Assembly: GCA_020627425.1 (NCBI GenBank)
Contig: JAHKXX010000285.1
Coordinates: 1 to 15,669, forward strand
Source: a bacterium
Lineage (GTDB): Bacteria; Bacillota; Clostridia; Oscillospirales; Acutalibacteraceae
DNA length: 15,669 nt
Reading direction: 5' to 3'
This document shows positions 1-6,472 of this stretch, in pieces. The notes under the pieces were generated by a model, which was not told the origin of the DNA, ran no database searches, and saw nothing but the letters and a program-made list of their open reading frames with translations. The first letter of the stretch is position 1; each line of letters opens with the position of its first letter. The translations under genes and the position numbers were made by a program.

Positions 1-122
1 GGTAAAATAAACCAAATTCGTACGCGTGCCAACAAAGTCGGTGGGTAATACTGACTCGAGTGCGCGGATTTGGGTGCAGCGTCACGCTGCCGCGAATTGA
101 CCGCCCGGGCACCGGGTTGACA
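1..122 (+). repeat. Interspersed modular repeat, copy A (cut by window edge)
   Basis: Same family as copies B-E. It carries the AATAAACCAA, GTACGCGTGCCAA and GGTAA-type constant segments, followed by two short hairpins. These are GCAGCG-TCA-CGCTGC at 76-90 and GCCCGG-GCA-CCGGGT at 103-117, the latter ending in a G-T pair. The AATTGAC linker precedes the second hairpin. The left end runs off the window, so its full length is unknown. Confidence 0.8.
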
Positions 123-145
123 GGGGGGAGAAATAGTGATAAAAT
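117..145 (+). promoter_or_regulatory. Sigma-A-type promoter formed at the repeat edge
   Basis: TTGACA (117-122), 17-base spacer, TAAAAT (140-145). The -35 box begins on the last base of repeat A's second hairpin, so the repeat appears to supply it. It would give a 5' UTR of roughly 70 bases for the gene starting at 224. No better-spaced pair is visible between 123 and 223. Confidence 0.55.
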
Positions 146-223
146 TAGCGAAGTAGATTGAGATACATTCGTGTAAAATGACAATCGAAAATAAATAAAA
201 GATAAATGAAAGGAACCCTAAGT

Positions 224-934
224 ATGGTAACATTTGAAACGACTATAAAGGATAAAAAGGTAAAGATGTATGCAGACGTTCCGCTGAAGAATGCAGCAGG
301 AGCAATATTCCAGACACTGGCAAATATAAGCACCAAGACAAATATTTTCAGCGAAAAATTCATAATGTCTTTTGGCTGGGCTTACTTCTTTATGAGTAAG
401 AGAGAGGACGAAAACAAAGAGGAGTTCTGGGTAGTACAGACAACCGACTATAAGAAGAATCCTATGCAGGACAGAACGGATAACGTGACGGTTTCCCTGC
501 TTGTGCAGAATATGCAGGTAGAGGGTATAAAAGTAGCAGGACTGAAACCTGAGAACTGTACTTTTAAGGATACCATACTTGTACTTAAAAAAGCTGTCAA
601 TCAAGAGGATATATATCTGAGTCGTACAGAAGCTGCCAATAAGGGTGACTCGGGCTGGTACTTCGGACTGCTCAACGACCCCGACGAGGATAAGCACACC
701 TCTGACGAATACGAAAAGGTTCCGACATATCAGCTGCTTAACTTCCGCTCTGAAGCACTGCGCGTGCTTCAAATGCCGGTAGGTACTGTTGCCGTAATTC
801 ATAAGAACGAGCTTACTGCACTTGTTGATAAGGACGACAAGCCGCTGAAATTCACTACCGAGCAGGAAAGACAGAAGATACTCGCAGAGCGCAAAAAAGA
901 AGAAGCCGCTGCTGCTGAGAAGAAAGATAACTGA
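224..934 (+). CDS. Imm33/DUF2185-like protein
   Basis: Encodes 236 residues with no signal peptide or membrane segment, so probably cytosolic. The C-terminal half (about 98-205) resembles the DUF2185/Imm33 family, with a DSGWYFGL motif at 142-149 and an MPVGTVAVI stretch near 184-192. That family includes immunity proteins of polymorphic toxin systems but also many general cytosolic proteins. The N-terminal half is unrecognised, and the tail (about 213-236) is a charged, Ala/Glu/Lys-rich probable helix. An in-frame ATG at 206 exists, but AGGA at 211-214 lies 9 bases before the ATG at 224 and nothing precedes 206, so 224 is chosen. Its stop overlaps the tgt start by one base (TGATG), implying coupled translation. 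No toxin gene is nearby, so an immunity role is not supported by context. Confidence 0.6.
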   Translation: MVTFETTIKDKKVKMYADVPLKNAAGAIFQTLANISTKTNIFSEKFIMSFGWAYFFMSKREDENKEEFWVVQTTDYKKNPMQDRTDNVTVSLLVQNMQVEGIKVAGLKPENCTFKDTILVLKKAVNQEDIYLSRTEAANKGDSGWYFGLLNDPDEDKHTSDEYEKVPTYQLLNFRSEALRVLQMPVGTVAVIHKNELTALVDKDDKPLKFTTEQERQKILAERKKEEAAAAEKKDN

Positions 935-2067
935 TGTATACTCTTTTAAAGCAGGAAGAAAGAGCCAGACGAGGCAGTATAGAGACTGTACACGGCACGA
1001 TACAGACCCCGGCTTTTATGAACGTAGCTACATGCGGCGCTATAAAGGGCGCCGTGTCTGCGTTTGACCTGAAGGAGCTTCGGTGTCAGGTACAGCTGTG
1101 CAATACATATCATCTTCACCTGCGCCCGGGCAACAAAACGGTAAAAAAGCTCGGCGGACTGCACAAATTCACGCGGTGGGACGGACCGATACTTACCGAC
1201 AGCGGCGGATTTCAGGTGTTTTCACTTGCAAAGCTGCGCAACATAAAGGAAGAGGGCGTGACCTTTGCCTCTCATATAGACGGACACCGTATATTTATGG
1301 GTCCCGAGGAGAGTATACAGATACAGTCAGACCTTGGTTCCACTATAGCGATGGCGTTTGATGAATGTATTGAAAATCCTGCCGTATACGACTATACAAA
1401 AAAATCGTGCGACCGCACATACCGCTGGCTGTGCCGATGCAAAACAAAAATGGACGAGCTGAACAGTATGGAGGACACGATAAACCCACGGCAAATGCTG
1501 TTCGGTATAAATCAGGGCGCGACCTTTGACGATCTGCGTATTGAGCATATGAAAAAAATACGCGAGCTTGACCTTGACGGCTATGCAGTAGGCGGACTTG
1601 CAGTAGGCGAGACTGCCGAAGAGATGTATCATATATTGGACGTTACCGAGGAATATATGCCGCAGGACAAGCCGCGATACCTGATGGGGGTCGGCACCCC
1701 GGTCAACATACTACAGGCTGTAGCGAGAGGCATAGATATGTTTGATTGTGTTATGCCGACAAGAAACGCACGGCACGCAAACGTCTTTACATGGAGCGGA
1801 CGCCGCAATATGATGAACGAACGCTATGCTCTTGACGAGCTTCCGCTTGACACTGAGTGTGACTGTCCGGTATGCCGCAATTTCTCGCGTGCATATATAC
1901 GTCATCTTTTCAAAAGCGGCGAGATGCTTGCTATGCGGTTATGCGTAATGCACAACATATATTTTTACAACACGCTTATGCTGAAAATACGCGAGTCTCT
2001 TGACAGCGGCACATTTCGCCAATTATTTAGCAAATACATTGATGTTCTTGATTCCAGGGCGGAGTAG
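934..2067 (+). CDS. tgt: Queuine/preQ1 tRNA-guanine transglycosylase
   Basis: Exchanges the guanine at position 34 of GUN-anticodon tRNAs for preQ1 or queuine by a covalent mechanism; cytosolic. It has 377 residues, the family's usual length. Visible features are the DSGGFQVFSL motif with the general acid/base Asp at D89, and the nucleophile Asp at D271 in DMFDCVMPTRNARH. The GINQG and GGLAVGE substrate loops lie at 191-195 and 220-226. The zinc site is C309, C311, C314 and H340, the spacing of the E. coli enzyme. Whether it prefers preQ1 or salvaged queuine cannot be told; queuosine biosynthesis genes are not in the window. The start codon shares a base with the previous stop and has only a weak purine-rich site, so coupled translation is likely. 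Confidence 0.96.
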   Translation: MYTLLKQEERARRGSIETVHGTIQTPAFMNVATCGAIKGAVSAFDLKELRCQVQLCNTYHLHLRPGNKTVKKLGGLHKFTRWDGPILTDSGGFQVFSLAKLRNIKEEGVTFASHIDGHRIFMGPEESIQIQSDLGSTIAMAFDECIENPAVYDYTKKSCDRTYRWLCRCKTKMDELNSMEDTINPRQMLFGINQGATFDDLRIEHMKKIRELDLDGYAVGGLAVGETAEEMYHILDVTEEYMPQDKPRYLMGVGTPVNILQAVARGIDMFDCVMPTRNARHANVFTWSGRRNMMNERYALDELPLDTECDCPVCRNFSRAYIRHLFKSGEMLAMRLCVMHNIYFYNTLMLKIRESLDSGTFRQLFSKYIDVLDSRAE

Positions 2068-2140
2068 TGCTCTGTTTTATTGGATCTACAACATTATATG
2101 CAATAATACTGCTTTTAAGTTTTTTAAAACTCCTTTCCTT

Positions 2141-2181
2141 TGACTCCTCTGCGATCAATTCTGTTTGTCGCAGAGGAGTCA
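2141..2181. terminator. Perfect inverted repeat after tgt
   Basis: TGACTCCTCTGCG (2141-2153) pairs perfectly with CGCAGAGGAGTCA (2169-2181), a 13-bp stem with a 15-base loop. It is placed as a tgt terminator would be, but no T-run follows on the plus strand, so factor-dependent termination or 3'-end stabilisation is equally possible. The stretch 2182-2333 shows nothing else I can name. Confidence 0.45.
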
Positions 2182-2333
2182 CTTATATTAGTTATACACC
2201 GGCAGAGCAAAGGCAAGTGTGTTTGTTCTGTTTAAATATCTACAATAGAGTATGAGCATAAATGACAATAATAGAGAAAAACGGAGAATAACGGAGCGGT
2301 TGGAATTGTAAATTAAAAAATATGAAAAAATGC

Positions 2334-2362
2334 TTGACTTCTCTGAATAAGTGTGTTATTAT
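2334..2362 (+). promoter_or_regulatory. Promoter of rplM-rpsI
   Basis: TTGACT (2334-2339), 17-base spacer, TATTAT (2357-2362). The transcript would begin near 2369 and carry a roughly 70-base leader before the rplM start. Firmicute rplM operons often carry an autoregulatory L13 leader in this position. A short CTTGT/ACAAG pairing is visible near 2388-2410, but I cannot identify the Rfam leader by eye. Confidence 0.75.
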
Positions 2363-2440
2363 CATTACTGTTCCGATAAAGGGAAACCTTGTCGACTGTA
2401 TAATAACAAGATAAAAGATAAATCAGGGAGGAATTACGCT

Positions 2441-2866
2441 ATGTCAACTTTTATGGCAAAAGCAGGCGAAGTTGAGCGCAAGTGGTATGTTATAGACGCT
2501 ACCGATAAGCCTCTGGGCAGACTTGCTGTTCAGGTTGCAGACCTTCTTCGCGGCAAAAACAAGACAACATTTACGCCTCATGTAGACTGCGGTGACTTTG
2601 TAATAGTAACAAATGTTGAAAAGGCAGTTCTCACAGGCAAGAAGCTCGAAAAGAAATTCTACTATCATCACACAGGCTATGTAGGTCATATGAAGGCTGT
2701 ACGCTATGACAACCTTATGGCTAACAAGCCCGAGCTTGCACTGGAGCTTGCAGTAAAGGGTATGATCCCTGCAAACACAATAGGCAGAAAAGCACTGACA
2801 AGACTTCATATTTATCAGGGCAGCGAGCACAAGCACGAGGCACAGCAGCCCATCGTTATCGAATAA
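2441..2866 (+). CDS. rplM: Large ribosomal subunit protein uL13
   Basis: Early-assembly protein of the 50S subunit. It has 141 residues, the normal size. Diagnostic stretches are KWYVIDATDKPLGRLA near the N terminus, the GDFVIVTN segment, the YYHHTGYVG segment and GMIPANTIGRKALTRLHIY near the C terminus. The ATG at 2441 is chosen because GGGAGG at 2426-2431 lies 9 bases upstream and because it gives the canonical N terminus. The frame stays open further upstream only through the leader. It is followed 21 bases later by rpsI with its own strong ribosome binding site, the standard two-gene operon. Confidence 0.98.
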   Translation: MSTFMAKAGEVERKWYVIDATDKPLGRLAVQVADLLRGKNKTTFTPHVDCGDFVIVTNVEKAVLTGKKLEKKFYYHHTGYVGHMKAVRYDNLMANKPELALELAVKGMIPANTIGRKALTRLHIYQGSEHKHEAQQPIVIE

Positions 2867-2887
2867 TAAGGGAGGAGGCAACACATT

Positions 2888-3289
2888 ATGTATGACAAGA
2901 CACCATATTTTTACGGCACAGGCAGAAGAAAAAGCTCTGTTGCAAGAGTAAGACTTTACAAGGGTACCGGCAAGGTAACCATAAATGACAGAGATATAGA
3001 CGATTATTTCGGACTTGAAACTCTGAAGCTTATCGTTCGTCAGCCTCTTAACCTTACGGATACAGAGGGGCAGTTTGATGTTGTATGCAGAGTAGCAGGC
3101 GGCGGTGTAACAGGACAGGCAGGCGCCATCCGTCACGGCATATCCAGAGCACTTTTGCAGTATGACAGCGAGAACCTTCGTCCGAAGCTGAAAAAAGCAG
3201 GCTTCCTGACCCGTGATCCTCGTATGAAGGAAAGAAAGAAATACGGTCTCAAGGCTGCCCGTCGTGCTCCGCAGTTCTCAAAGAGATAA
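2888..3289 (+). CDS. rpsI: Small ribosomal subunit protein uS9
   Basis: 30S protein whose basic C-terminal tail reaches the P-site tRNA. It has 133 residues. Visible are the GTGRRKSSVARVRL motif near residue 11, the GGGVTGQAGAIRHGISRAL block in the middle, and the conserved tail ending KKYGLKAARRAPQFSKR. The ribosome binding site GGGAGGAGG lies just upstream. The last codons (FSKR-stop) and the terminator are duplicated at 4491-4554, which makes this gene's 3' end the likely integration site of the RhuM cassette that follows. The gene itself is intact. Confidence 0.98.
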   Translation: MYDKTPYFYGTGRRKSSVARVRLYKGTGKVTINDRDIDDYFGLETLKLIVRQPLNLTDTEGQFDVVCRVAGGGVTGQAGAIRHGISRALLQYDSENLRPKLKKAGFLTRDPRMKERKKYGLKAARRAPQFSKR

Positions 3290-3342
3290 TTATATATTTA
3301 TCGACTTTATCAAGGCTTTCCGCTTTCGGGGAGCCTTGTTTT
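3273..3342 (+). repeat. Direct repeat 1 of RhuM cassette (candidate attL)
   Basis: About 70 bases covering the last rpsI codons, stop and terminator, repeated at 4489-4557. A 49-base core from AAGAGATAAT to CGCTTTCGG is identical in both. Outside the core, the codon before it differs silently (TCA here, TCC in copy 2). Confidence 0.85.
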
Positions 3343-3345
3343 CTT
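3311..3345 (+). terminator. rpsI intrinsic terminator (copy 1)
   Basis: CAAGGCT...AGCCTTG outer stem (3311-3338), extended inward to TCCG/CGGG with G-T pairs, followed by TTTTCTT. It lies inside the direct repeat; copy 2 at 4527-4560 pairs slightly better. Confidence 0.85.
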
Positions 3346-3349
3346 AATA

Positions 3350-3378
3350 TTGAAATATTGATCTGTTAATGGTAAAAT
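3350..3378 (+). promoter_or_regulatory. Promoter of the RhuM-like gene
   Basis: TTGAAA (3350-3355), 17-base spacer, TAAAAT (3373-3378), immediately after the rpsI terminator. The cassette therefore carries its own transcription start. Confidence 0.65.
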
Positions 3379-3403
3379 ACTTACTTGTTTCAGAGGTGTG
3401 ATA

Positions 3404-4411
3404 ATGAGCAACGGATTTGATTTTTTGATTTACAAGGCGGCTGACGAGGAAGTGTCCGTCAACGCTGTGATAAAGGACGATACGATCTGGCTGACACAAA
3501 AATCAATGGCAGAGTTATTTGGGGTTAATATACCTGCTATTTCAAAACATCTTGCAAATATTTTTGATGATGGCGAGTTGAACCAAAGTTCAACTGTTTC
3601 CAAAATGGAAATAGTTCAAACAGAGGGAAGCAGAAGTGTAAAAAGAAATGTGGATTTTTACAACCTCGACGCAATTATCTCCGTTGGCTATCGTGTCAAC
3701 TCCAAGCGAGCAACTCATTTCAGGCAGTGGGCAACGAGCGTTTTGAAAGAATATATGATCAAAGGCTTTGCACTTGATGACGACAGACTCAAGCAAGGAA
3801 CTGCTGCTTTCGGTAAGGACTATTTCAGAGAGTTGCTTGAAAGAGTACGCTCTATCCGTACAAGTGAGCGTAGAATCTGGCAGCAAATCACAGATATTTT
3901 TGCAGAGTGCAGCATTGATTACGACAAAACATCCGATGTAACAAAACGCTTTTACGCTACCGTTCAGAACAAGTTCCACTATGCAATCACCAATCAGACT
4001 GCCGCAGAAATCATCTATGACAGTGCCGACAAGCGCAAGGAGCATATGGGGTTGACTACTTGGAAGAATGCTCCCGACGGACGAATTTTAAAATCCGATG
4101 TAAGTATCGCTAAGAATTATTTAGAGGAAAAGCAAATCCGTCAGTTAGAGCGGGCAGTCTCAGGCTACTTTGATTACATAGAGGATTTGATTGAGCGTGA
4201 GAATACTTTTACAATGGAAGAGTTTGAAAGCAGCGTTAATGAATTCTTAGCGTTCCGCCGCTATAATATCCTCCCAGACAACGGCAAGATTTCTCACAAA
4301 AGAGCGTTGGAAAAAGCATACAGCGAATATGAGGGGTTTAATAAAACACAAAAGATTATTTCTGATTTTGACAGAGAGATAAAGAGACTGGAAACTAAAA
4401 CAGAGGAGTGA
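3404..4411 (+). CDS. RhuM-family protein
   Basis: 335 residues, close to the usual length of the RhuM family (first described as a Salmonella virulence-island gene). A winged/helix-turn-helix-like N-terminal segment (about 29-54) carries the family's TQKSMAELFGV and ISKHLANIF stretches. A second conserved block at 86-122 includes DAIISVGYRVNS and HFRQWA. The middle (about 183-240) holds the FYATVQNKFHYA and TAAEIIYDSAD motifs. The molecular function is not established; family members often sit in islands, with phage genes or beside type I restriction genes. ATG at 3404 is used because AGAGG (3392-3396) lies 7 bases upstream. It is alone between direct repeats, which suggests acquisition by transfer. 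No terminator of its own is seen; it would use the rpsI terminator copy at 4527. Confidence 0.88.
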   Translation: MSNGFDFLIYKAADEEVSVNAVIKDDTIWLTQKSMAELFGVNIPAISKHLANIFDDGELNQSSTVSKMEIVQTEGSRSVKRNVDFYNLDAIISVGYRVNSKRATHFRQWATSVLKEYMIKGFALDDDRLKQGTAAFGKDYFRELLERVRSIRTSERRIWQQITDIFAECSIDYDKTSDVTKRFYATVQNKFHYAITNQTAAEIIYDSADKRKEHMGLTTWKNAPDGRILKSDVSIAKNYLEEKQIRQLERAVSGYFDYIEDLIERENTFTMEEFESSVNEFLAFRRYNILPDNGKISHKRALEKAYSEYEGFNKTQKIISDFDREIKRLETKTEE

Positions 4412-4488
4412 GACGTCCTCCGCACACAACATACAAGCAACAAAACAATGCAAAAGCCCTGTAAACAAGCCAACCTTTACGTTAGAAA

Positions 4489-4557
4489 AGTTCTCCAAGA
4501 GATAATTATATATTTATCGACTTTATCAAGGCTTTCCGCTTTCGGAGAGCCTTGTTT
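4489..4557 (+). repeat. Direct repeat 2 of RhuM cassette (candidate attR)
   Basis: Second copy of the rpsI 3' end and terminator. It reads K-FSKR-stop in frame although no ribosomal protein gene lies upstream. The 77 bases between the RhuM stop and this copy are non-coding. Confidence 0.85.
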
Positions 4558-4560
4558 CTT
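4527..4560 (+). terminator. Terminator, copy 2 (serves the RhuM-like gene)
   Basis: CAAGGCTTTCCG (4527-4538) pairs with CGGAGAGCCTTG (4543-4554) through 12 positions with one G-T pair, then TTTCTT. The bases 4561-4725 contain a GCAATATT/AATATTGC inverted repeat (about 4652-4679) and no gene. Confidence 0.85.
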
Positions 4561-4725
4561 TATATCTATATTTCCGATATGGTACCCTCCTATCCGTATC
4601 CCTAAACAACATCATCTACAATAATCAGAGTTTAAGGTGAACTTTTGTGGGCAATATTCTCTGTGTTTAGCAATATTGCACTAAAATCAACCGCGCTGGT
4701 TATACAAGTTTAATAAAATATTCTC

Positions 4726-4754
4726 TTGTTTTTAAAAAAGCAATATGGTAACAT
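4726..4754 (+). promoter_or_regulatory. Promoter of small protein gene
   Basis: TTGTTT (4726-4731), 17-base spacer, TAACAT (4749-4754), about 60 bases before the start codon at 4816. Confidence 0.5.
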
Positions 4755-4815
4755 AGTACGCGTAGGAAGAAAAAGGATAATATGTATTGCTAAATGCAAG
4801 ACAGGAGGAAATAAT

Positions 4816-4998
4816 ATGTTTTATGCAGATGCTTATATCAGAAATGACGGAAAGGTAGATCTTGTAAAGATCACCGCTATGAACGGTACTGATGCAAAAG
4901 CCGAGTACAAGGGCAAGAAATTTGACTCTGCCTATGATATGGAGTCAAAGATGTTCTTCGTAAACGGCGAGCAGTCCAGCGCAGTGTCTGCGCAGTAA
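4816..4998 (+). CDS. Small uncharacterised protein, 60 residues
   Basis: I do not recognise the family. It is a soluble 60-residue protein with no signal or membrane segment. The composition alternates short beta-like stretches with charged residues (FYADAYI, KVDLVKI, KAEYKGKKF), suggesting a small all-beta fold. The case for a real gene is a full AGGAGG (4803-4808) placed 7 bases before the ATG, a plausible promoter, and two hairpins with a T-run after the stop. The frame is open further upstream to about 4726, but the strong ribosome binding site fixes the start at 4816. It is monocistronic. Confidence 0.7.
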   Translation: MFYADAYIRNDGKVDLVKITAMNGTDAKAEYKGKKFDSAYDMESKMFFVNGEQSSAVSAQ

Positions 4999-5017
4999 AG
5001 GCACGTATATTTGTCTA

Positions 5018-5044
5018 TTCTGTTTTGTGTATTACAAAACAGAA
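5018..5044. repeat. Perfect palindrome downstream of small gene
   Basis: TTCTGTTTTGT (5018-5028) and ACAAAACAGAA (5034-5044) form an 11-bp stem with a 5-base loop and no T-run. The left arm recurs at 14039-14049 ahead of a related terminator. Confidence 0.7.
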
Positions 5045-5068
5045 TGACTGATAAAATTTCTCTATAAA

Positions 5069-5096
5069 CGCGTCACCAAACGGTGGCGCGCTTTTT
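5069..5096 (+). terminator. Intrinsic terminator of small gene
   Basis: CGCGTCACC (5069-5077) pairs with GGTGGCGCG (5082-5090) with one G-T pair, then CTTTTTG. A near copy with CGCGTCGCCG/CGGTGGCGCG lies at 14091-14112. Confidence 0.85.
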
Positions 5097-5101
5097 GTGT
5101 T

Positions 5102-5129
5102 TACTGAAGACTTAAAACTTAAGACTGAA
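5102..5129. repeat. Short dispersed repeat (TACTGAAGACTTAA type)
   Basis: TACTGAAGACTTAA followed by a 7-base extension and TTAAGACTGAA-type sequence. The 21-base form without the extension recurs inverted at 6448-6468. Both lie in intergenic DNA near terminators. The bases 5130-5208 hold nothing I can name. Confidence 0.6.
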
Positions 5130-5208
5130 AATTTAAAAATGATTGTGAGAAGCTCACATTATACTTGCTGTGTCGATTATTTGGAGACAATGAGTAGAGT
5201 AAAGAATT

Positions 5209-5371
5209 ATACTCGCCTCCACTATAAAACCAGCACGAGCGGCGCGTAAGCGCCGTGACGCGGACGGAGAGGGACAATAAACCAAGTTTGTACGCGTGCC
5301 AAGAAAGTAGGCGGTAACATCCACTTGAGTGCGCGAATTGACAGCGCAGGCACTGCGCCAGCGTCACGCTG
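5209..5371 (+). repeat. Interspersed modular repeat, copy B
   Basis: Plus-oriented copy. Order: ATACTCGCC, then CGGCGC-GTAA-GCGCCG hairpin (5240-5255), the GTGACGCGGACGGAGAGG segment, AATAAACCAAG, GTACGCGTGCCAA, GGCGGTAAC and GTGCGCGAATTGAC. Two hairpins follow: GCGCAG-GCA-CTGCGC (5344-5358) and CAGCG-TCA-CGCTG (5359-5371). The first 240 bases of spacing and segment order match copy E closely. After it, 5372-5459 is non-coding and unremarkable. Confidence 0.85.
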
Positions 5372-5459
5372 ACTAGGGCACTCCGCTGGGGAAGATTAAC
5401 GAAAATTTCGTGGGGATGAGAGAAAAAACTGCAAGATGTTTAAAAGAGATGAAAGGGGA

Positions 5460-5488
5460 TTGATTTTAAGGTATAAGAGTAGTATTAT
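5460..5488 (+). promoter_or_regulatory. Promoter of F420 ligase-like gene
   Basis: TTGATT (5460-5465), 17-base spacer, TATTAT (5483-5488), about 55 bases before the chosen start. Confidence 0.6.
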
Positions 5489-5541
5489 ATAAAGCGGAAA
5501 ATAGATATTAAAAAGGCAATAGAGAATGGAGTATGTTAAAT

Positions 5542-6288
5542 ATGAGCGAGGACAGACATATAAAAAATAATCAGGAATCAAAGAGAGAAAAGGACGGGCA
5601 TGTGTACTATATTCGCGGTGAAATAGAAGTAGATGGCGAAAAGTATCAGAGATATGCCGTAGCAACTCACTTCGTACAGCGCGGAGAGGATTATCTGAAG
5701 GTGCTCAAGCAGTATATCGAGCCTCTGTATAAAGAGGGCGATATAATAAGCATGAGCGAAAAGGTAATATCAATGTGTCAGGATAATACCGTTGAAATGA
5801 AGGATGTAAAGCTTGGTTTCTGGGCAAAATTTCTGTCAAAGTTCGCAATGAAGTCGTCCGCAGGTATCGGTATGAATGAACCCTACAAGCTACAGCTTGC
5901 CATAGATATGAAGGGACTGCCGCTTGTGCTCTGGGCTTCGTTCTGTAGTGCAGTTGGTAAACTCTTCCATAAGCACGGTATTTTCTACGAAATAGTCGGT
6001 CAGGATGTCGCAGGTATCGACGGATTCTACAGTCACTCCGCTTTTGAAACATATCATACGCTTGCCGTACTCAATCCCCGAGAGCCTGAAAAGGTATGCA
6101 AAAACATAAAGGACGAGCTTGGCTACAGCTGTATCCTCGCCGATGCCAATGACCTTAACATAGAGATACTCGGTGTGTCTCCCGACCTCAGCGAAAAAAG
6201 CGAGGACTATGTAAAGGGTCTTATCGGTGACAACCCGGCAGGTCAGGATGACGAGCTGACCCCCTTTATTATCATCAGAAAGGTTTAA
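5542..6288 (+). CDS. F420-0:gamma-glutamyl ligase-like protein
   Basis: 248 residues, resembling the CofE-like fold family that in F420 producers adds glutamate to the deazaflavin cofactor. Family-like stretches are EGDIISMSEKVISM (about 65-78), WAKFLSKF (94-101), SAGIGMNEPYKLQLAI (106-121), a central GLPLVLWASFCSAVGKLF (125-142), the GQDVAGIDG loop (153-161) and DANDLNIEILGVS (201-213). Clostridia generally lack F420 and keep homologues of unknown substrate, so the enzymatic label should not be taken literally. Two starts are in frame: the ATG at 5533 is only 1 base from GGAG (5528-5531), while 5542 is 10 bases away and is preferred. The gene is monocistronic, preceded by repeat B and followed by a strong terminator. 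Confidence 0.75.
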   Translation: MSEDRHIKNNQESKREKDGHVYYIRGEIEVDGEKYQRYAVATHFVQRGEDYLKVLKQYIEPLYKEGDIISMSEKVISMCQDNTVEMKDVKLGFWAKFLSKFAMKSSAGIGMNEPYKLQLAIDMKGLPLVLWASFCSAVGKLFHKHGIFYEIVGQDVAGIDGFYSHSAFETYHTLAVLNPREPEKVCKNIKDELGYSCILADANDLNIEILGVSPDLSEKSEDYVKGLIGDNPAGQDDELTPFIIIRKV

Positions 6289-6303
6289 TATTATTTCTTA
6301 CGA

Positions 6304-6336
6304 AAAAACGCATCACCGTGACGGTGGTGCGTTTTT
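6304..6336. terminator. Bidirectional terminator after F420 ligase-like gene
   Basis: A5-CGCATCACC (6304-6317) pairs with GGTGGTGCG-T5 (6323-6336), one G-T pair, loop GTGAC. Flanking A and T runs allow it to act on both strands. Confidence 0.88.
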
Positions 6337-6353
6337 GCATCACAGTAAAGATC

Positions 6354-6409
6354 AAAAAAATGCCGCACAAAGATAGCACCAAATCTGTGCATTGTCTTTG
6401 TGCGGTATT
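6354..6409 (-). terminator. Intrinsic terminator of bioY
   Basis: A 15-bp stem (6359-6373 with 6395-6409, one G-T pair) and a 21-base loop. Read on the minus strand it is followed by seven T residues (complement of the A-run at 6354-6360), so it ends transcription from bioY. Confidence 0.8.
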
Positions 6410-6447
6410 GATTTAAATATTTGCTTTATCGAAAGCATTATTACTTC

Positions 6448-6468
6448 TTCAGTCTTAAGTCTTCAGTA
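6448..6468. repeat. Short dispersed repeat, inverted copy
   Basis: TTCAGTCTTAAGTCTTCAGTA, the reverse complement of the TACTGAAGACTTAA-type element at 5102-5129. It sits only 4 bases beyond the bioY stop. Confidence 0.6.
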
Positions 6469-6472
6469 TTAA

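Larger units (their letters stand above)
3273..4557 (+). mobile_element. Candidate integrated RhuM cassette at the rpsI 3' end
   Basis: A 1,216-base step separates the two direct repeats, and the only gene between them is RhuM-like with its own promoter. Copy 1 ends the functional rpsI. Copy 2 still encodes the FSKR-stop tail although no rpsI body precedes it. That arrangement, an att site restoring the 3' end of a conserved gene, is what site-specific integration leaves. No integrase is present, so it would be a non-autonomous or decayed element. A segmental duplication followed by replacement would give a similar picture. Confidence 0.5.

Noticed and set aside
2067..2255. A 62-codon plus-strand frame starting GTG right after tgt
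   Set aside because: No ribosome binding site, unusual composition, and it runs through a 13-bp inverted repeat; more likely the tgt 3' UTR.
2370..2440. L13 ribosomal leader
   Set aside because: Expected by position, but the conserved leader structure could not be recognised by eye.
2444..3136. A 230-codon minus-strand frame
   Set aside because: It lies antisense to rplM and rpsI, which are certain genes; cysteine-rich low-quality translation typical of a shadow frame.
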